Shown here: positions 9,537-19,484 of the stretch, piece after piece
How the letters are laid out: each line of letters starts with the position of its first letter
Numbering within the stretch: the first letter of the stretch is position 1
Assembly: GCF_014642855.1 (NCBI RefSeq)
Contig: NZ_BMJB01000004.1
Coordinates: 47,383 to 111,382 of the forward strand
Source: Edaphobacter acidisoli
GTDB lineage: Bacteria > Acidobacteriota > Terriglobia > Terriglobales > Acidobacteriaceae
Length of the DNA stretch: 64,000 nucleotides
Direction: 5' to 3'
Made by a program: the position numbers and the translations under genes
The notes under the pieces: model-generated
What the model was told of the DNA's origin: nothing
Databases searched by the model: none
What the model saw: the letters and a program-made list of their open reading frames with translations, nothing else

Positions 9537-12326
9537 ATGCAGTTCAGTAACTCGGCCAGAGCTTTCAGACTCGGGTTTGCGCTATGCCTCGCCGTGTTGG
9601 GCGGGTGCGTGGTGTTTGGGCAGCAATTCTCTCAGTACGATCAGGTCCTCTCGCCTTCGAGTAATAACGACCAATTGCCGTGCGGTGCGGATGACCCGAC
9701 CTGCCAGCAGGCCGGCCAGGCCGGCCGGACTCCTGCGGTGTCGGTGCCGCAGCAGTCGGTGAAGGGCGTGGTTATTCCTGGCCAGGAGCAGCAGAACAAT
9801 CAGAATAATACGCAGCAGAACACGGAGCAGAATGGCAATCGGCTGGTGCAACGGAAGCCTCTTCCGCTGGATGCGCCAACTGAGTTTCAGCAGGTGGTCG
9901 CCAATTCGATCGGGAAGATGCTGCCGATCTACGGAGCCAGCCTGTTTCGGACCCCGCCTTCGACCTTCGCCCCGGTGAATTCAGCGCCGGTGACGCCTGA
10001 TTATCTTATTGGGCCAGGCGACCAGTTGCTGGTGCAGGTGTGGGGGCAGGTTACGCTCGATGGCCGCTATATGGTCGATCGTTCGGGAACGATCTACATT
10101 CCCCAGGTTGGGACGCTGCATGTTGCGGGGCTGACGTATGCGCAGTTGCACGATTATCTGAAGGCGCAGTTCGGAAGAATCTTTCGCAACTTCGACCTGA
10201 GCGTGAGCATGGGGCAGTTGCGCTCCATTCAGGTGTTTGTCGTAGGACAGGCGCGGCAGCCAGGGAGCTATACGATCAGCGCGCTGAGCACTTTGACGAA
10301 TGCCATCTTCGCCACCGGAGGGCCGAGCCCTGCGGGCAGTTTGCGGCACATTGTGCTGAAGCGCGAAGGCAAGGTGATCGTTGATTTTGATATGTACGAT
10401 CTGCTGGAGCGCGGTGACAAATCGCAGGACGTGCGGTTGCTGCCTGGCGACGTGATTTATATTCCTCCGGTGGGCCCGCAGGTGGCTGTGGCGGGCAGCG
10501 TGAATGTCCCCGCAATTTATGAGTTGAAGTCGGATAAGACAACCGTCGGCGATGTGCTGGGGCTTGCAGCAGGCCTGACGAGCACGGCTTCGGGCAAAGA
10601 GGTCCGCCTGGAGCGAATCGACGAAGGCCATAACCGCAGCATTATGGAGTTGTCGCTGGATGCACAGGGGCAGTCGACTGCGCTGCGCAATGGCGATTTG
10701 CTGGAAGTGACTGCGATGGTCGACCAGTATAAGGACGCGGTCACCCTACGAGGGAATGTTGCTAATCCGGGACGCTATATGTGGCGCCCTGGGATGCGCG
10801 TGCTGGATCTGATTCCTAATAAAGAAGCATTGATTACACGCGACTACTGGCTGAGGCAGAGCCAACTGGGACAGCCCACGCTGACGTATGTTCCTACCTG
10901 CGCTCCGCAGACGGTTTATGGGCTTCCCAGTCTTCGCTATGGTATCTCTCCGGGTGATGAGGGAGAGCATCCGAACTGGAGGTATTCGTCCGTCAGAAAA
11001 AATCCATATCTCGTGGGCATGCCGTTTGGCAGCCCTGAGGGGGCTACTGACGGGGTGCCGGGCCTGGACCAGTATGGACAGCCGACCAGCGATGGTGGCC
11101 TGAACTGTGTGACGATTCCCGGATCCGAAACATCGGCGACCGGGATGAACGATATCTATACCCCACCGCCCAACCAGCAAACAACTGCTCCGAATGGCAA
11201 TAACAATACTGATAACTCGGCTAACGGATCTGACCAAGAAAACGGTGGCATGTCCACTTCAGCCCATTCAGCAAATGCAACCAGTTCTGCTCAAGCCACG
11301 GTAGGTACGGATAACTCAAGCTCCTTTGCCAGCCAGTTCAAGCCGCGTAACGAGGTCAAACTGACTGAGCCGGATATCGACTGGAGTTATGCGGTCATTG
11401 AGCGTCAGAACAAAGAGAACCTGACCACTGTCCTGTTGCCCTTCAATTTAGGCAAAGCAGTGCTCGATGGCGATGCGTCGCAAAACCTTGAGCTGATACC
11501 AGGCGACGTTGTGACGATCTTCTCGAAGTCCGACTTGCGTGTCCCACAGGAGCAGCGCACGCGTTTTGTCAGGTTGGAAGGTGAGTTTGAATCATCCGGC
11601 GTGTACAGTGTGAAGCCGGGTGAGACGCTGCGCGAACTGGTCCAGCGGGCGGGAGGGCTTACTCCTGATGCCTACCTGTATGGGTCTGAATTTACGCGCG
11701 AGTCGGAGCGGCGCGTGCAACAGCAGCGACTGAATCAATACGTCAATCAGATCGCGCTTCAGGTGAGCACAGCCGCGATCAATAGCGCCAACAGCGCTAT
11801 CAGCGCGCAGGACAGCGCAGCGCTGGCCGCAGCACAGCAGCAGAACCGGAATGTGGTCAATAGCTTGCGCCAGGCCAAGGCGACCGGCCGTATCGTGCTC
11901 AATCTTGCGCCTGGCAGTCGCACAGTTGCCGACCTTCCCGACTTGCCGCTCGAAGATGGCGATCAGTTTGTAGTGCCGCACATCCCATCAACGGTTAGTG
12001 TTGAAGGCGCGGTCTATAACGCAAATTCGTTCGTCTATGATCCGGCAAAGCGGCTCGGCGACTATGTGCATCTTGCCGGAGGTGCGAACCGTGACGCTGA
12101 CAAGAGCCGGGCTTTTGTTATCCGAGCTAGTGGCGCCGTAGTCAGCAGCCAGTACAGCTCATCGCTTCGCGGTCATAGCTTCGATTCGCTCCGGCTTTAT
12201 CCGGGTGACACAGTTGTGATTCCACTGAATCTTAACAAGGGCAAGTCGTTGCGCCTGATCGTAGATCTTTCACAGATTGTTGGCCAGCTTGGAATCGCTA
12301 TAGCGGCGGCGAATGTGGTGTTCTAA
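9537..12326 (+). CDS. SLBB-domain polysaccharide export protein (Wza-like outer-membrane channel)
   Basis: 929 residues. The N-terminus has a signal sequence with a possible lipobox LGGC at 21-24, as in Wza-type lipoproteins. A Gln/Asn-rich linker follows (about 83-100), then a Poly_export domain beginning near TPDYLIGPGDQLLVQVWG at 153-170. Several SLBB repeats follow, recognisable by GSVNVPAIYEL, GNVANPGRYMWRPGMRVLDL, EGEFESSGVYSVKPGETLRE and EGAVYNANSFVYDP. The family forms the outer-membrane exit pore for capsule or exopolysaccharide. It is much longer than Wza (about 380) because of extra SLBB repeats and a low-complexity Asn/Ser insert at about 540-600. The ATG follows ggagcga. It faces the wzz gene convergently. 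Confidence 0.92.
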   Translation: MQFSNSARAFRLGFALCLAVLGGCVVFGQQFSQYDQVLSPSSNNDQLPCGADDPTCQQAGQAGRTPAVSVPQQSVKGVVIPGQEQQNNQNNTQQNTEQNGNRLVQRKPLPLDAPTEFQQVVANSIGKMLPIYGASLFRTPPSTFAPVNSAPVTPDYLIGPGDQLLVQVWGQVTLDGRYMVDRSGTIYIPQVGTLHVAGLTYAQLHDYLKAQFGRIFRNFDLSVSMGQLRSIQVFVVGQARQPGSYTISALSTLTNAIFATGGPSPAGSLRHIVLKREGKVIVDFDMYDLLERGDKSQDVRLLPGDVIYIPPVGPQVAVAGSVNVPAIYELKSDKTTVGDVLGLAAGLTSTASGKEVRLERIDEGHNRSIMELSLDAQGQSTALRNGDLLEVTAMVDQYKDAVTLRGNVANPGRYMWRPGMRVLDLIPNKEALITRDYWLRQSQLGQPTLTYVPTCAPQTVYGLPSLRYGISPGDEGEHPNWRYSSVRKNPYLVGMPFGSPEGATDGVPGLDQYGQPTSDGGLNCVTIPGSETSATGMNDIYTPPPNQQTTAPNGNNNTDNSANGSDQENGGMSTSAHSANATSSAQATVGTDNSSSFASQFKPRNEVKLTEPDIDWSYAVIERQNKENLTTVLLPFNLGKAVLDGDASQNLELIPGDVVTIFSKSDLRVPQEQRTRFVRLEGEFESSGVYSVKPGETLRELVQRAGGLTPDAYLYGSEFTRESERRVQQQRLNQYVNQIALQVSTAAINSANSAISAQDSAALAAAQQQNRNVVNSLRQAKATGRIVLNLAPGSRTVADLPDLPLEDGDQFVVPHIPSTVSVEGAVYNANSFVYDPAKRLGDYVHLAGGANRDADKSRAFVIRASGAVVSSQYSSSLRGHSFDSLRLYPGDTVVIPLNLNKGKSLRLIVDLSQIVGQLGIAIAAANVVF

Positions 12327-12615
12327 GCGAGATGCTGATAGAGCGGCTTGTGGTGTGCGTTTAAAGGGTTGCTGAGATAGAGCATTGCACTCAGGGTGTG
12401 TGGAAGTTCCGTGCGGTGCGGCAATTTCTGAGCAACGCAGAGCTTCACGACGCGATGAGCGATCATGCCGGATGGATGTGGTTGTAGGCAGTGTTCACAT
12501 CTGATGCCTGATGCGAGGACGGGCTTACTGGTCAGACTTGTCAGGCAGTCATCGCGTGATGAGATGATCTGGCAGATTCCAGGCGGCCGGCGGATCTGAG
12601 AGGCTAAGACGCAGA

Positions 12616-13860
12616 TCAGGAACGTTGTTTGAAGGCCAGCCTGAGATTCTCCATATCGTGTTCCAATTTGGGGTCCCTGATTCTTTGCTCGACGAGTACC
12701 CAGCAAATACCGATGACAAAGCCGAAACAGGCGAAGCCAAGCACAATGAGGATCCGCATGGGGAACGATCGTCTATCGGGAACGACTGCATGGTCGACGA
12801 CCTGAATCGTCGATCCTTCGCGTGCCTCGTCGACCTTTGCAACTTCGTATTGCCGCGCCATCAGTTCGAAGATTGTTTCGTAATAGCGGACGTTGCGTAG
12901 TTTCTGCACGTATTCGACGCCCGATTCCTGCAAGTTGCCTTTGGAGAGAAATGAGTTGGCAGGATTGCTGGAACTTGATGCCAGTTTTTCTTCCTGGGCT
13001 TCGAGTCCTGCTAATTGCTGCTCGGCAATCTGCAACTGCGGGTTGTCTGCAGTTGCGAAGGAGCGCATTGCGTTAATCTCGACTTGCTTTGCAGCAACCT
13101 GGGCGCGCAGGTCGGCGGCGAGGGAGATGGCGGACCGCGCTTGTGCGTCAAGCTGGAGCAAGCCTGTTTTTTGCTCGGTAATCTTCAGGTCTTCTTCTGC
13201 GTTTGCCAGATTGTCTTTTGCCTGCTGCAATTGCTGCTCAAAGAAGAGCCGGCGTTGCGAGGCCTCAGTGACCGCCAGCGTGGCAGTGAACTTCTTGAAT
13301 TCGTCGATGTATCCATTGGCCATGTCGGCCGCGCGTTGTGCGCTGTGATCGGTGACGGAGATGCGAATCAGTCCGTCCTTTGAGCCGTCATCAATGCTGA
13401 CTTCATCTTCAAATCTCTTGCGCGCATCCGATTTCCGCTTTACATGGTAAAGATCGATCAGGTGGAAACGATCCACCATTGCGTCCTCTACGGTCCGGCT
13501 CTTCAGGAGCGCAACCTGCAAATCATTGGGGTTCTTCAGTCCGAGGCTTCCTCCGGCCAACGATCCAAGGGAGCCGAGGCTGTTGCCAAGCTGTGACATA
13601 AGAGATGCCCCAATTGAGCTATTTTGCTGTGGAGGAAGGATGGATGTGACTGCGGTGTAATGCACCGGAAGCAAAAGCGATATGACGATACCCGCCAAGA
13701 TTGCGCAAGCTGTAACCTTGAAGATCAGCCAACGCCGCTGCGAGATCACGATGAGCAGATCGAAGAGCGAAACCTCATCCTCCGTCGGCGAGGAGAACGC
13801 AGACAGGTCCGGTTTTTCGGCGGTTTTAGAAGGTTGCTGCAATTCTTCGGTCGGGCTCAC
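12616..13860 (-). CDS. Wzz/GNVR chain-length determinant protein
   Basis: Inner-membrane polysaccharide co-polymerase that sets glycan chain length or gates export. Two membrane segments flank a large periplasmic coiled-coil region: TM1 in WLIFKVTACAILAGIVISLL and TM2 in RILIVLGFACFGFVIGICWV near the C-terminus. The GNVR-type segment is seen as VEYVQKLRNVRYYETIFELM. I propose the GTG at 13860 (start VSPTEELQQPS), because upstream residues in the same frame do not look like protein; the exact start is uncertain. No C-terminal tyrosine-kinase domain is present, so it is the Wzz type rather than the Wzc type. It is transcribed away from the ligase gene at 14152. Confidence 0.9.
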   Translation of the reverse strand: MSPTEELQQPSKTAEKPDLSAFSSPTEDEVSLFDLLIVISQRRWLIFKVTACAILAGIVISLLLPVHYTAVTSILPPQQNSSIGASLMSQLGNSLGSLGSLAGGSLGLKNPNDLQVALLKSRTVEDAMVDRFHLIDLYHVKRKSDARKRFEDEVSIDDGSKDGLIRISVTDHSAQRAADMANGYIDEFKKFTATLAVTEASQRRLFFEQQLQQAKDNLANAEEDLKITEQKTGLLQLDAQARSAISLAADLRAQVAAKQVEINAMRSFATADNPQLQIAEQQLAGLEAQEEKLASSSSNPANSFLSKGNLQESGVEYVQKLRNVRYYETIFELMARQYEVAKVDEAREGSTIQVVDHAVVPDRRSFPMRILIVLGFACFGFVIGICWVLVEQRIRDPKLEHDMENLRLAFKQRS

Positions 13861-14151
13861 AGCTACTATGTTCTCACAGATGTAAATCCTGTTTGGAGAG
13901 CTTATGGAAGCTAAACAGCTAACGGTCCGGATACTCATCTGGGGCGTGCACGTTGGCTTCGGCTGCAGAATCGGGATGGATAAGAGGCAGGTACGACGTG
14001 AGACTATCGCCGCATGCCTGTAGATTAACGATGGGGTATCATCAGAAGGCAGTTGCAGAAGAGAAGCGGCTGCCTCCTCTAGCTCTCCATGATTCAGGCG
14101 CATTTGCCAAGCCAGGCAGGTATTTCAATTCGGGAAGGTTGCTGACAATCC

Positions 14152-15498
14152 ATGCCAACCGTCATCGGCCTGATCTTCTTATGCTGCTCTGTATATTTCT
14201 TCTTGTTTAAAGAAGAAGGTCTTCTGGGACTGCTGATAATCGCATGTGTTTTTGAGGCTGCGTCGGCGGCGAACTTTGGAGAGCGGGGAATCCAGCCATA
14301 TTATGTGGTCGCGATTCTCATTATCGGAAGGGCCCTCTTAAACAAGCTTCTTGGTGCTAAAAGCAGCAAGGTCCCCTCATCGTTTAAGTGGCTGGTGATC
14401 TTCGGTTGCATATCAGTTGCATCAGCATTTATAGCGCCCATCATTTTTGCAGGTATTCCAATCTACGATCCGAAGGTAGGTATCGACGCGGGGTTCCTCA
14501 TTCGTCCCCCCTTGCATCTGGGGCTGAACAATTTTGTGCAAGCGAGTTTTTTGACTGTTCATGTTGCAGTTGCATTCTCGCTGCTTGCGATCAAGTTTTC
14601 TCCCGTGAAGACGCGCAAGGCATTTCTTGCGGCGTTCTACATTGAAGTGGGGTTTATCTTTACCGAAGCGGCTTGCCAGCTTGTTGGAATCAAATTTCCG
14701 CTCTCTTTGGTGCTGAATAATCCTGGGTATGGGATCTGGACGAGCTCGTTGGAGGGTTATGGTACGAGAAACCCGGGAACGTTTTCCGAGCCTTCCTTTG
14801 CCGGCGGATTCGTGATTTTCTATTGTGTTTCATTCATGGCAGAGTATTTTGCTGACAGGCAAGGTATTTTCAGAACAATTCTGGGAATGCTGAGTAGCGC
14901 GCTTGTAGCCTCTACATCTTCCATTTTTGTATTAGGGGTTGCTCCGATTGCACTCATGATCCGCTATTCTCCTTTCCGGATGCCTTGGTATATCAATCTA
15001 CGTCGAGTCAAGAAGATAGCGTGGATGTCATTTTTGATAATTGGGCCATTGGTTGCCGCTCTCGTTCTGTCTTCCGGATACAGAGAAATACTTGGGTCGG
15101 CCACAGTGTCAAAGGGTGATACCGGATCCTTTATCAACCGAACGACATCGGACCTATATGGACTGCATCTGGCCATTGTGACTCATGGGCTTGGAGTGGG
15201 ACTTGGTAGCAGCCGCTCCTCGAGCATGATTGCAACGCTGCTGAGCAATATAGGCGTTGCCGGTACCTTATCCTTCGGGATTTTTTACTTCAAGCTGTTC
15301 AAGAATGTAGCGAAGAGCCATGCTTGGCTTAGATGGGGAGCCTTAGCGTATCTTCTCAATGCGTGTATGGGACTTCCCGATATCACTATGCCCGTATTTT
15401 GGATTCCAATCTTCATCGCGATTGCATTAGAGGTTCAAGAAGGGCTGACAAGCAAGGCAAGCCGGAAAGTACCATTGCTGGCCTGTGACATGGCTTGA
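14152..15498 (+). CDS. O-antigen ligase/polymerase-like polytopic membrane protein
   Basis: 448 residues with roughly ten hydrophobic segments, for example TVIGLIFLCCSVYFFLF, LIIACVFEAASAANF and ILGMLSSALVASTSSIFVLG. A long periplasmic stretch precedes a C-terminal block containing INRTTSDLYGLHLAIVTHG and GLGVGLGSSRSSS, which resembles the RxxxW/H-loop region of WaaL/Wzy-type proteins. These join or polymerise lipid-linked glycan units on the periplasmic side. Wzy and WaaL cannot be separated from sequence alone. Position between Wzz and the glycosyltransferases favours a polymerase role. No Wzx flippase was recognised in the window. Confidence 0.75.
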   Translation: MPTVIGLIFLCCSVYFFLFKEEGLLGLLIIACVFEAASAANFGERGIQPYYVVAILIIGRALLNKLLGAKSSKVPSSFKWLVIFGCISVASAFIAPIIFAGIPIYDPKVGIDAGFLIRPPLHLGLNNFVQASFLTVHVAVAFSLLAIKFSPVKTRKAFLAAFYIEVGFIFTEAACQLVGIKFPLSLVLNNPGYGIWTSSLEGYGTRNPGTFSEPSFAGGFVIFYCVSFMAEYFADRQGIFRTILGMLSSALVASTSSIFVLGVAPIALMIRYSPFRMPWYINLRRVKKIAWMSFLIIGPLVAALVLSSGYREILGSATVSKGDTGSFINRTTSDLYGLHLAIVTHGLGVGLGSSRSSSMIATLLSNIGVAGTLSFGIFYFKLFKNVAKSHAWLRWGALAYLLNACMGLPDITMPVFWIPIFIAIALEVQEGLTSKASRKVPLLACDMA

Positions 15499-15564
15499 GC
15501 CGCCATAAACCTCTGAGTGGATTCTTCAACTCAGTTGCGCCACCCTATCTATGTATCGAAGCTT

Positions 15565-16686
15565 ATGAAGAAAACGCTATGTATCGATCTGCGCTGGATT
15601 GACTCGTCCGGTGTCGGGGTTTACATCAAGGGCATTATGCCAGGAATCGTCGAGCGATTGCGCGACGTGTCAATTGTTGGACTCGGAGATCGCAGCCGTT
15701 TGCAGCAGTTCTCCTGGAGCCAGGCTGATAATATGCAGCTGGTTGATTGCCAGGCCGGACGCTATTCCCTTGCTGAACAGATACAGCTCCCGCTTGCGAT
15801 TCCCCGTGGCACGGACCTGTTTTTCTCTCCTTACTACACGATTCCAATGCTTTATCGGGGACGGCTGGCGGTTACAGTTCATGATCTGAGTCATCGGGTT
15901 GTTCTGGAGATTATTGGCGATCGCAAAAAGAGGATCTATGCCGAAACCATGTTCCGCGCGCTACGCAAACGGGCTTCTGTCATTTTTACCGTTTCGAACT
16001 TCAGCAAATCTGAACTTGTTCGTCTAACCACGGGACGACGCGAAGACAATATCATCCCGACTCATCTCGGCATTTCGACCGAGTGGTATGGCGCCGCTCA
16101 GCTGCCGCGTACACACACTCGCCCTTACTTCATTTATGTCGGAAACATCAAACCCTATAAGAACCTTGGCCGCCTCGTTGAGGCGTTCCTCAGGATCAAA
16201 GACAGGGTGCCGCAAGACCTTCTCATTGTGGGACAGAGTGAAGGTCTGATTACCGGAGAATCGGCTGAGTTTTTCGAACGTGTTAGGGGGGCTGGTGAAC
16301 GTATTCGACTTACGGGCCCCGTTCCCTACAAGGAATTGCTCTCGTTGGTTGGACATTCCGATGCACTGGTGATGCCATCGCTTTATGAAGGGTTTGGACT
16401 CCCGCCTGTCGAGGCAATGGCGGCCGGCGTTCCTGTTGCAGTGGCGAATGCAGCGTCTCTTCCCGAGGTCTGCGGAGATGGAGCACTCTACTTCGATCCT
16501 TTGGACGTGGAAGACATTGCCAACAAACTGGTTCGGATCGCATCCGATTCTGCTTTGCGTAAGCATCTGACGGAAAAGGGATTGGGTCAAAGCAGGCTGT
16601 ACCGCTGGGAATTTTGCTCGACAAAGACCGCTGACGGGTTACGGGCACATTTGGAATCCGATGACGGGCAGATCATTGATTCTTGA
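15565..16686 (+). CDS. Glycosyltransferase family 4 (GT-B fold)
   Basis: 373 residues from the ATG at 15565; a GTG at 15517 in frame would add 16 residues that do not fit the family N-terminus. Begins MKKTLCIDLRWIDSSGVGVY, where the glycine-rich loop of GT4 enzymes lies. It contains RPYFIYVGNIKPYKNLGRLV and the C-terminal GT4 signature SLYEGFGLPPVEAMAAGVPV with the EX7E pair, then CGDGALYFDP. Expected to be a cytoplasmic retaining glycosyltransferase adding one sugar (mannosyl- or rhamnosyl-type are common). The donor cannot be determined. Confidence 0.9.
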   Translation: MKKTLCIDLRWIDSSGVGVYIKGIMPGIVERLRDVSIVGLGDRSRLQQFSWSQADNMQLVDCQAGRYSLAEQIQLPLAIPRGTDLFFSPYYTIPMLYRGRLAVTVHDLSHRVVLEIIGDRKKRIYAETMFRALRKRASVIFTVSNFSKSELVRLTTGRREDNIIPTHLGISTEWYGAAQLPRTHTRPYFIYVGNIKPYKNLGRLVEAFLRIKDRVPQDLLIVGQSEGLITGESAEFFERVRGAGERIRLTGPVPYKELLSLVGHSDALVMPSLYEGFGLPPVEAMAAGVPVAVANAASLPEVCGDGALYFDPLDVEDIANKLVRIASDSALRKHLTEKGLGQSRLYRWEFCSTKTADGLRAHLESDDGQIIDS

Positions 16687-16868
16687 GTTCAGCCTCGGTC
16701 ACTCGTGCCGGGTGCCCTTTACAGAGGGTCTTCCTGCAGATTGGCAGATGAGAGGTGAACCAAAATGGGAAGCTTTGAGCATCCACTTTGCAACATTTCC
16801 TTGCATGACGTGTCATAGTTGATACGTTGAATATGTGTTCTAATTGAGGAAGATGGAGGCCCTCCCCG

Positions 16869-18401
16869 ATGCGTGTTCTATTTCTTAATCCCCCATTTCA
16901 TCCGCGATTTTCGCGTGAGCAGCGCAGTCCTGCCGTGACCAAGAGCGGGACGCTTTACTATCCCAAATGGCTTTCGACCGCGGCGGGGGTCGCGATCAAA
17001 AACGGGCATGACGTCGATCTTGTCGATGCGCCCGCGGGCGGGTTTTCGGTCCAGGCGGTCATCGACCGGATCACGGCGAAGAGCATCGAAGCTGTGGTCT
17101 GCGATACTTCCACGCCCAGTATTCTCAACGACGTAAGCGTCGTCGAAGCGCTGATTGCCGCCCATCCGTCTCTGCATGTCCTACTGGTGGGACGCCACGT
17201 CTCGTCGCTTCCGCGGGAGACGCTCAAGATGTCGTCTGCTCTTCAGGCCGTCGCGATTCGTGAGTACGAGTACACGGTGCGCGATTGGCTTTCGGCGAAA
17301 GAATGCGGTGCGGATTTGGCGACGGTAGATGGTCTGGTCTGGCGTAACGCAGCCGGAGAGATTATTTCCAACAAACAGCGCGAAGCCATCGAGAACCTCG
17401 ATGAGTTGCCTTTTGTCTCTGAGGTTTACAAGCGTTTTCTGCATACGCCCGACTACTTCTACGGTCACTCGCTCTGGCCGCTTGTCGTCTTCGACACGAG
17501 CCGCGGTTGCCCGTATCATTGCTCCTTCTGCGTATATCCGCAGACCTTCAGCGGGCACAGGATGCGCTTCCGCTCGGTGTCGAACGTCGCCGACGAGTTT
17601 GAGTTTGTTGCCCGCGAGATGCCCGAGATTAAGACGGTCATGCTTGAAGACGACACGTTTATTGTCAGCAAGCCCCGTACGCTGGAGTTGGCCAATGAGC
17701 TGATTCGCCGCGGCAACAAGCTGCCCTTCGACGCGAACTGCCGTGCCGATGTGGGCTCCGATGTTGAATTTCTCTCGGTCCTGCACAAAGCTGGCGCCCG
17801 CCTGTTCTGTGTTGGTTTCGAGAGCGGCGACGTTGAAGTCATCAACGGCATGCACAAGAACAACGACGACCGGCGCGATGCGAAGTATCACGAGGAGGCA
17901 CACCGCTTCGTTCGCCGCTGCCGCGACGCCGGCATTATGGTGCATGGCTGCTTCATGGTCGGCAACCTGAACGAGACTCCGGCCAGCATGGAGAAGACTC
18001 TGAGCTTTGCCAAGAAGCTCTGCCCGGACACCGCGCAGTTCTTCCCCATCATGGTGTATCCGGGAACGGTTGCCTATGAGGAAGCAAAGAAGCGCGAGTA
18101 TATCCAGATTGAAGACTGGGGCGCGTGGCTCACGAAGGATGGCCTTCACAACAGCGTCGTCACACTGCCCCATATTACGCATGAGCAGTTGGTCAGCTTC
18201 TGCGACCGTGCGCGCCGCAGCTTCTACCTGGCGCCGAAGTATCTCGGATACAAGCTGAAGCAGTCACTTACAGATCGTCGTGAGTTGCAGCGCAACGTCA
18301 AAGGCTTTCTAACGCTTTCGAAGTATCTGGTAAAGGGAAGCCAGCACGACAAGAGCGAGAAGGCCGATGCTGCAAGCAAGCCCCAGGGCGCAACGGCTTA
18401 G
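16869..18401 (+). CDS. B12-binding-type radical SAM protein
   Basis: 510 residues. The N-terminal ~190 form a Rossmann-like domain beginning MRVLFLNPPFHPRF, as in cobalamin-binding radical SAM proteins, but the DxHxxG cobalamin-ligand motif is not evident. The radical SAM core has the CxxxCxxC cluster in RGCPYHCSFC (Cys214, 218, 221), followed by MLEDDTFIVSKPRT and FCVGFESGD. Related proteins methylate or rearrange lipids, antibiotics or sugars. Lying between GT4 and GT2 genes and 12 bp from the latter, it probably modifies a component of this glycan or its lipid carrier. The reaction is unknown. The ATG follows ggaggccctccccg. Confidence 0.85.
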   Translation: MRVLFLNPPFHPRFSREQRSPAVTKSGTLYYPKWLSTAAGVAIKNGHDVDLVDAPAGGFSVQAVIDRITAKSIEAVVCDTSTPSILNDVSVVEALIAAHPSLHVLLVGRHVSSLPRETLKMSSALQAVAIREYEYTVRDWLSAKECGADLATVDGLVWRNAAGEIISNKQREAIENLDELPFVSEVYKRFLHTPDYFYGHSLWPLVVFDTSRGCPYHCSFCVYPQTFSGHRMRFRSVSNVADEFEFVAREMPEIKTVMLEDDTFIVSKPRTLELANELIRRGNKLPFDANCRADVGSDVEFLSVLHKAGARLFCVGFESGDVEVINGMHKNNDDRRDAKYHEEAHRFVRRCRDAGIMVHGCFMVGNLNETPASMEKTLSFAKKLCPDTAQFFPIMVYPGTVAYEEAKKREYIQIEDWGAWLTKDGLHNSVVTLPHITHEQLVSFCDRARRSFYLAPKYLGYKLKQSLTDRRELQRNVKGFLTLSKYLVKGSQHDKSEKADAASKPQGATA

Positions 18402-18413
18402 TTTGCTGATTCG

Positions 18414-19460
18414 ATGACTGACCAGGCACAGAACACAGGCTCGGGGCCGGCATCCGGAGTTGCATCCAGCTCCAGACCGGCCTCGATTATTATCCCCACA
18501 TTCAATGGCGCAGCCCGCATCGTGCACTGTCTTGATGCTCTAGAGCCTCAGGTAGCCGGAACCGGCATCGAGATACTCGTCGTCGATGATGGCTCAAAGG
18601 ATGATACGGCGGCTGTGGCGAGTCGTTACCAATCAGTTCGAGTCATCCGGCAGAAAAACGCTGGCCCTGCTGCTGCACGCAACCGCGGAGCGCAGGAGGC
18701 ACAGGGTAGGATTCTCCTGTTCACCGACGATGATTGTGTTCCCATGCCCGACTGGCTTGACGCGATGCTTGGAAGCTTTCGCGACCCGGAGATCGTCGGC
18801 GCGAAGGGCATTTATCGCACACATCAAAAGAGTCTCGCTGCGCGCTTTGTGCAGATAGAGTACGAAGACAAGTACCTGTTGATGGCGAATCAACCGAGCA
18901 TCGACTTCGTTGATACCTACTCGGCTGGTTTTATTCGTGAACGCTTTTTGGAGATGGACGGCTATGACCAATCGTTTCCTGTGGCGTGTGCGGAAGATAT
19001 TGAGCTCTCTTATCGGATGTCGGCGCGTGGATGGAAGATGGTGTTTGTGCCTCAGGCCATTGTGTATCACACGCATCCGGCTACGTTTTCGAGCTATCTG
19101 AAGAAGAAGTACAAATTTGCCTACTGGCGTGTGCTTGCCGTGCGCAAGAACCCCGGCAAAGGTGTTAAGGATAGCCACACACCGCAGATGATGAAACTGC
19201 AACTGCTGCTTGCGCCAGCGCTGGTGGCCTCCGTTATCTTCGATCTGATCGTGCGCCCTTCGGTCCCGGCTACGGCTGTTGTTCTGGCGGCCTTTCTGTT
19301 GAGCACTTTGCCGTTTGCATTGCGCGCGTTCAGGAAGGACCCGGTGGTTGGTCTGCTCTCACCTATACTGCTTGCCGCGCGTGCTTGCGCACAGTTTTTT
19401 GGTGTTGCTGCTGGCATATTGGGCGCAAAGGTTCGATCACCTAAGCCGGCAATTGCCTGA
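18414..19460 (+). CDS. Glycosyltransferase family 2 (GT-A fold) with C-terminal membrane segments
   Basis: 348 residues. Starts with a disordered Ser/Gly-rich stretch, then ASIIIPTFNGAARIVHCLDA, ILVVDDGSKDD (nucleotide binding), GPAAARNRGAQEA and LLFTDDDCVP carrying the DxD metal motif. AEDIELSYRMSARGW is the usual acceptor-side ED motif. Two hydrophobic segments near the end (PALVASVIFDLIV and TAVVLAAFLLSTLPFAL) suggest membrane association. Follows the radical SAM gene by 12 bp, likely in one operon. Expected to add a sugar to a lipid-linked intermediate; donor unknown. Confidence 0.92.
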   Translation: MTDQAQNTGSGPASGVASSSRPASIIIPTFNGAARIVHCLDALEPQVAGTGIEILVVDDGSKDDTAAVASRYQSVRVIRQKNAGPAAARNRGAQEAQGRILLFTDDDCVPMPDWLDAMLGSFRDPEIVGAKGIYRTHQKSLAARFVQIEYEDKYLLMANQPSIDFVDTYSAGFIRERFLEMDGYDQSFPVACAEDIELSYRMSARGWKMVFVPQAIVYHTHPATFSSYLKKKYKFAYWRVLAVRKNPGKGVKDSHTPQMMKLQLLLAPALVASVIFDLIVRPSVPATAVVLAAFLLSTLPFALRAFRKDPVVGLLSPILLAARACAQFFGVAAGILGAKVRSPKPAIA

Positions 19461-19484
19461 AAGCAGGCATCCCTCAGTCAAACT

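Noticed and set aside
17181..18182. Long minus-strand frame opposite the radical SAM gene
   Set aside because: Typical antisense frame in GC-rich coding DNA; the plus strand carries a complete radical SAM motif set.
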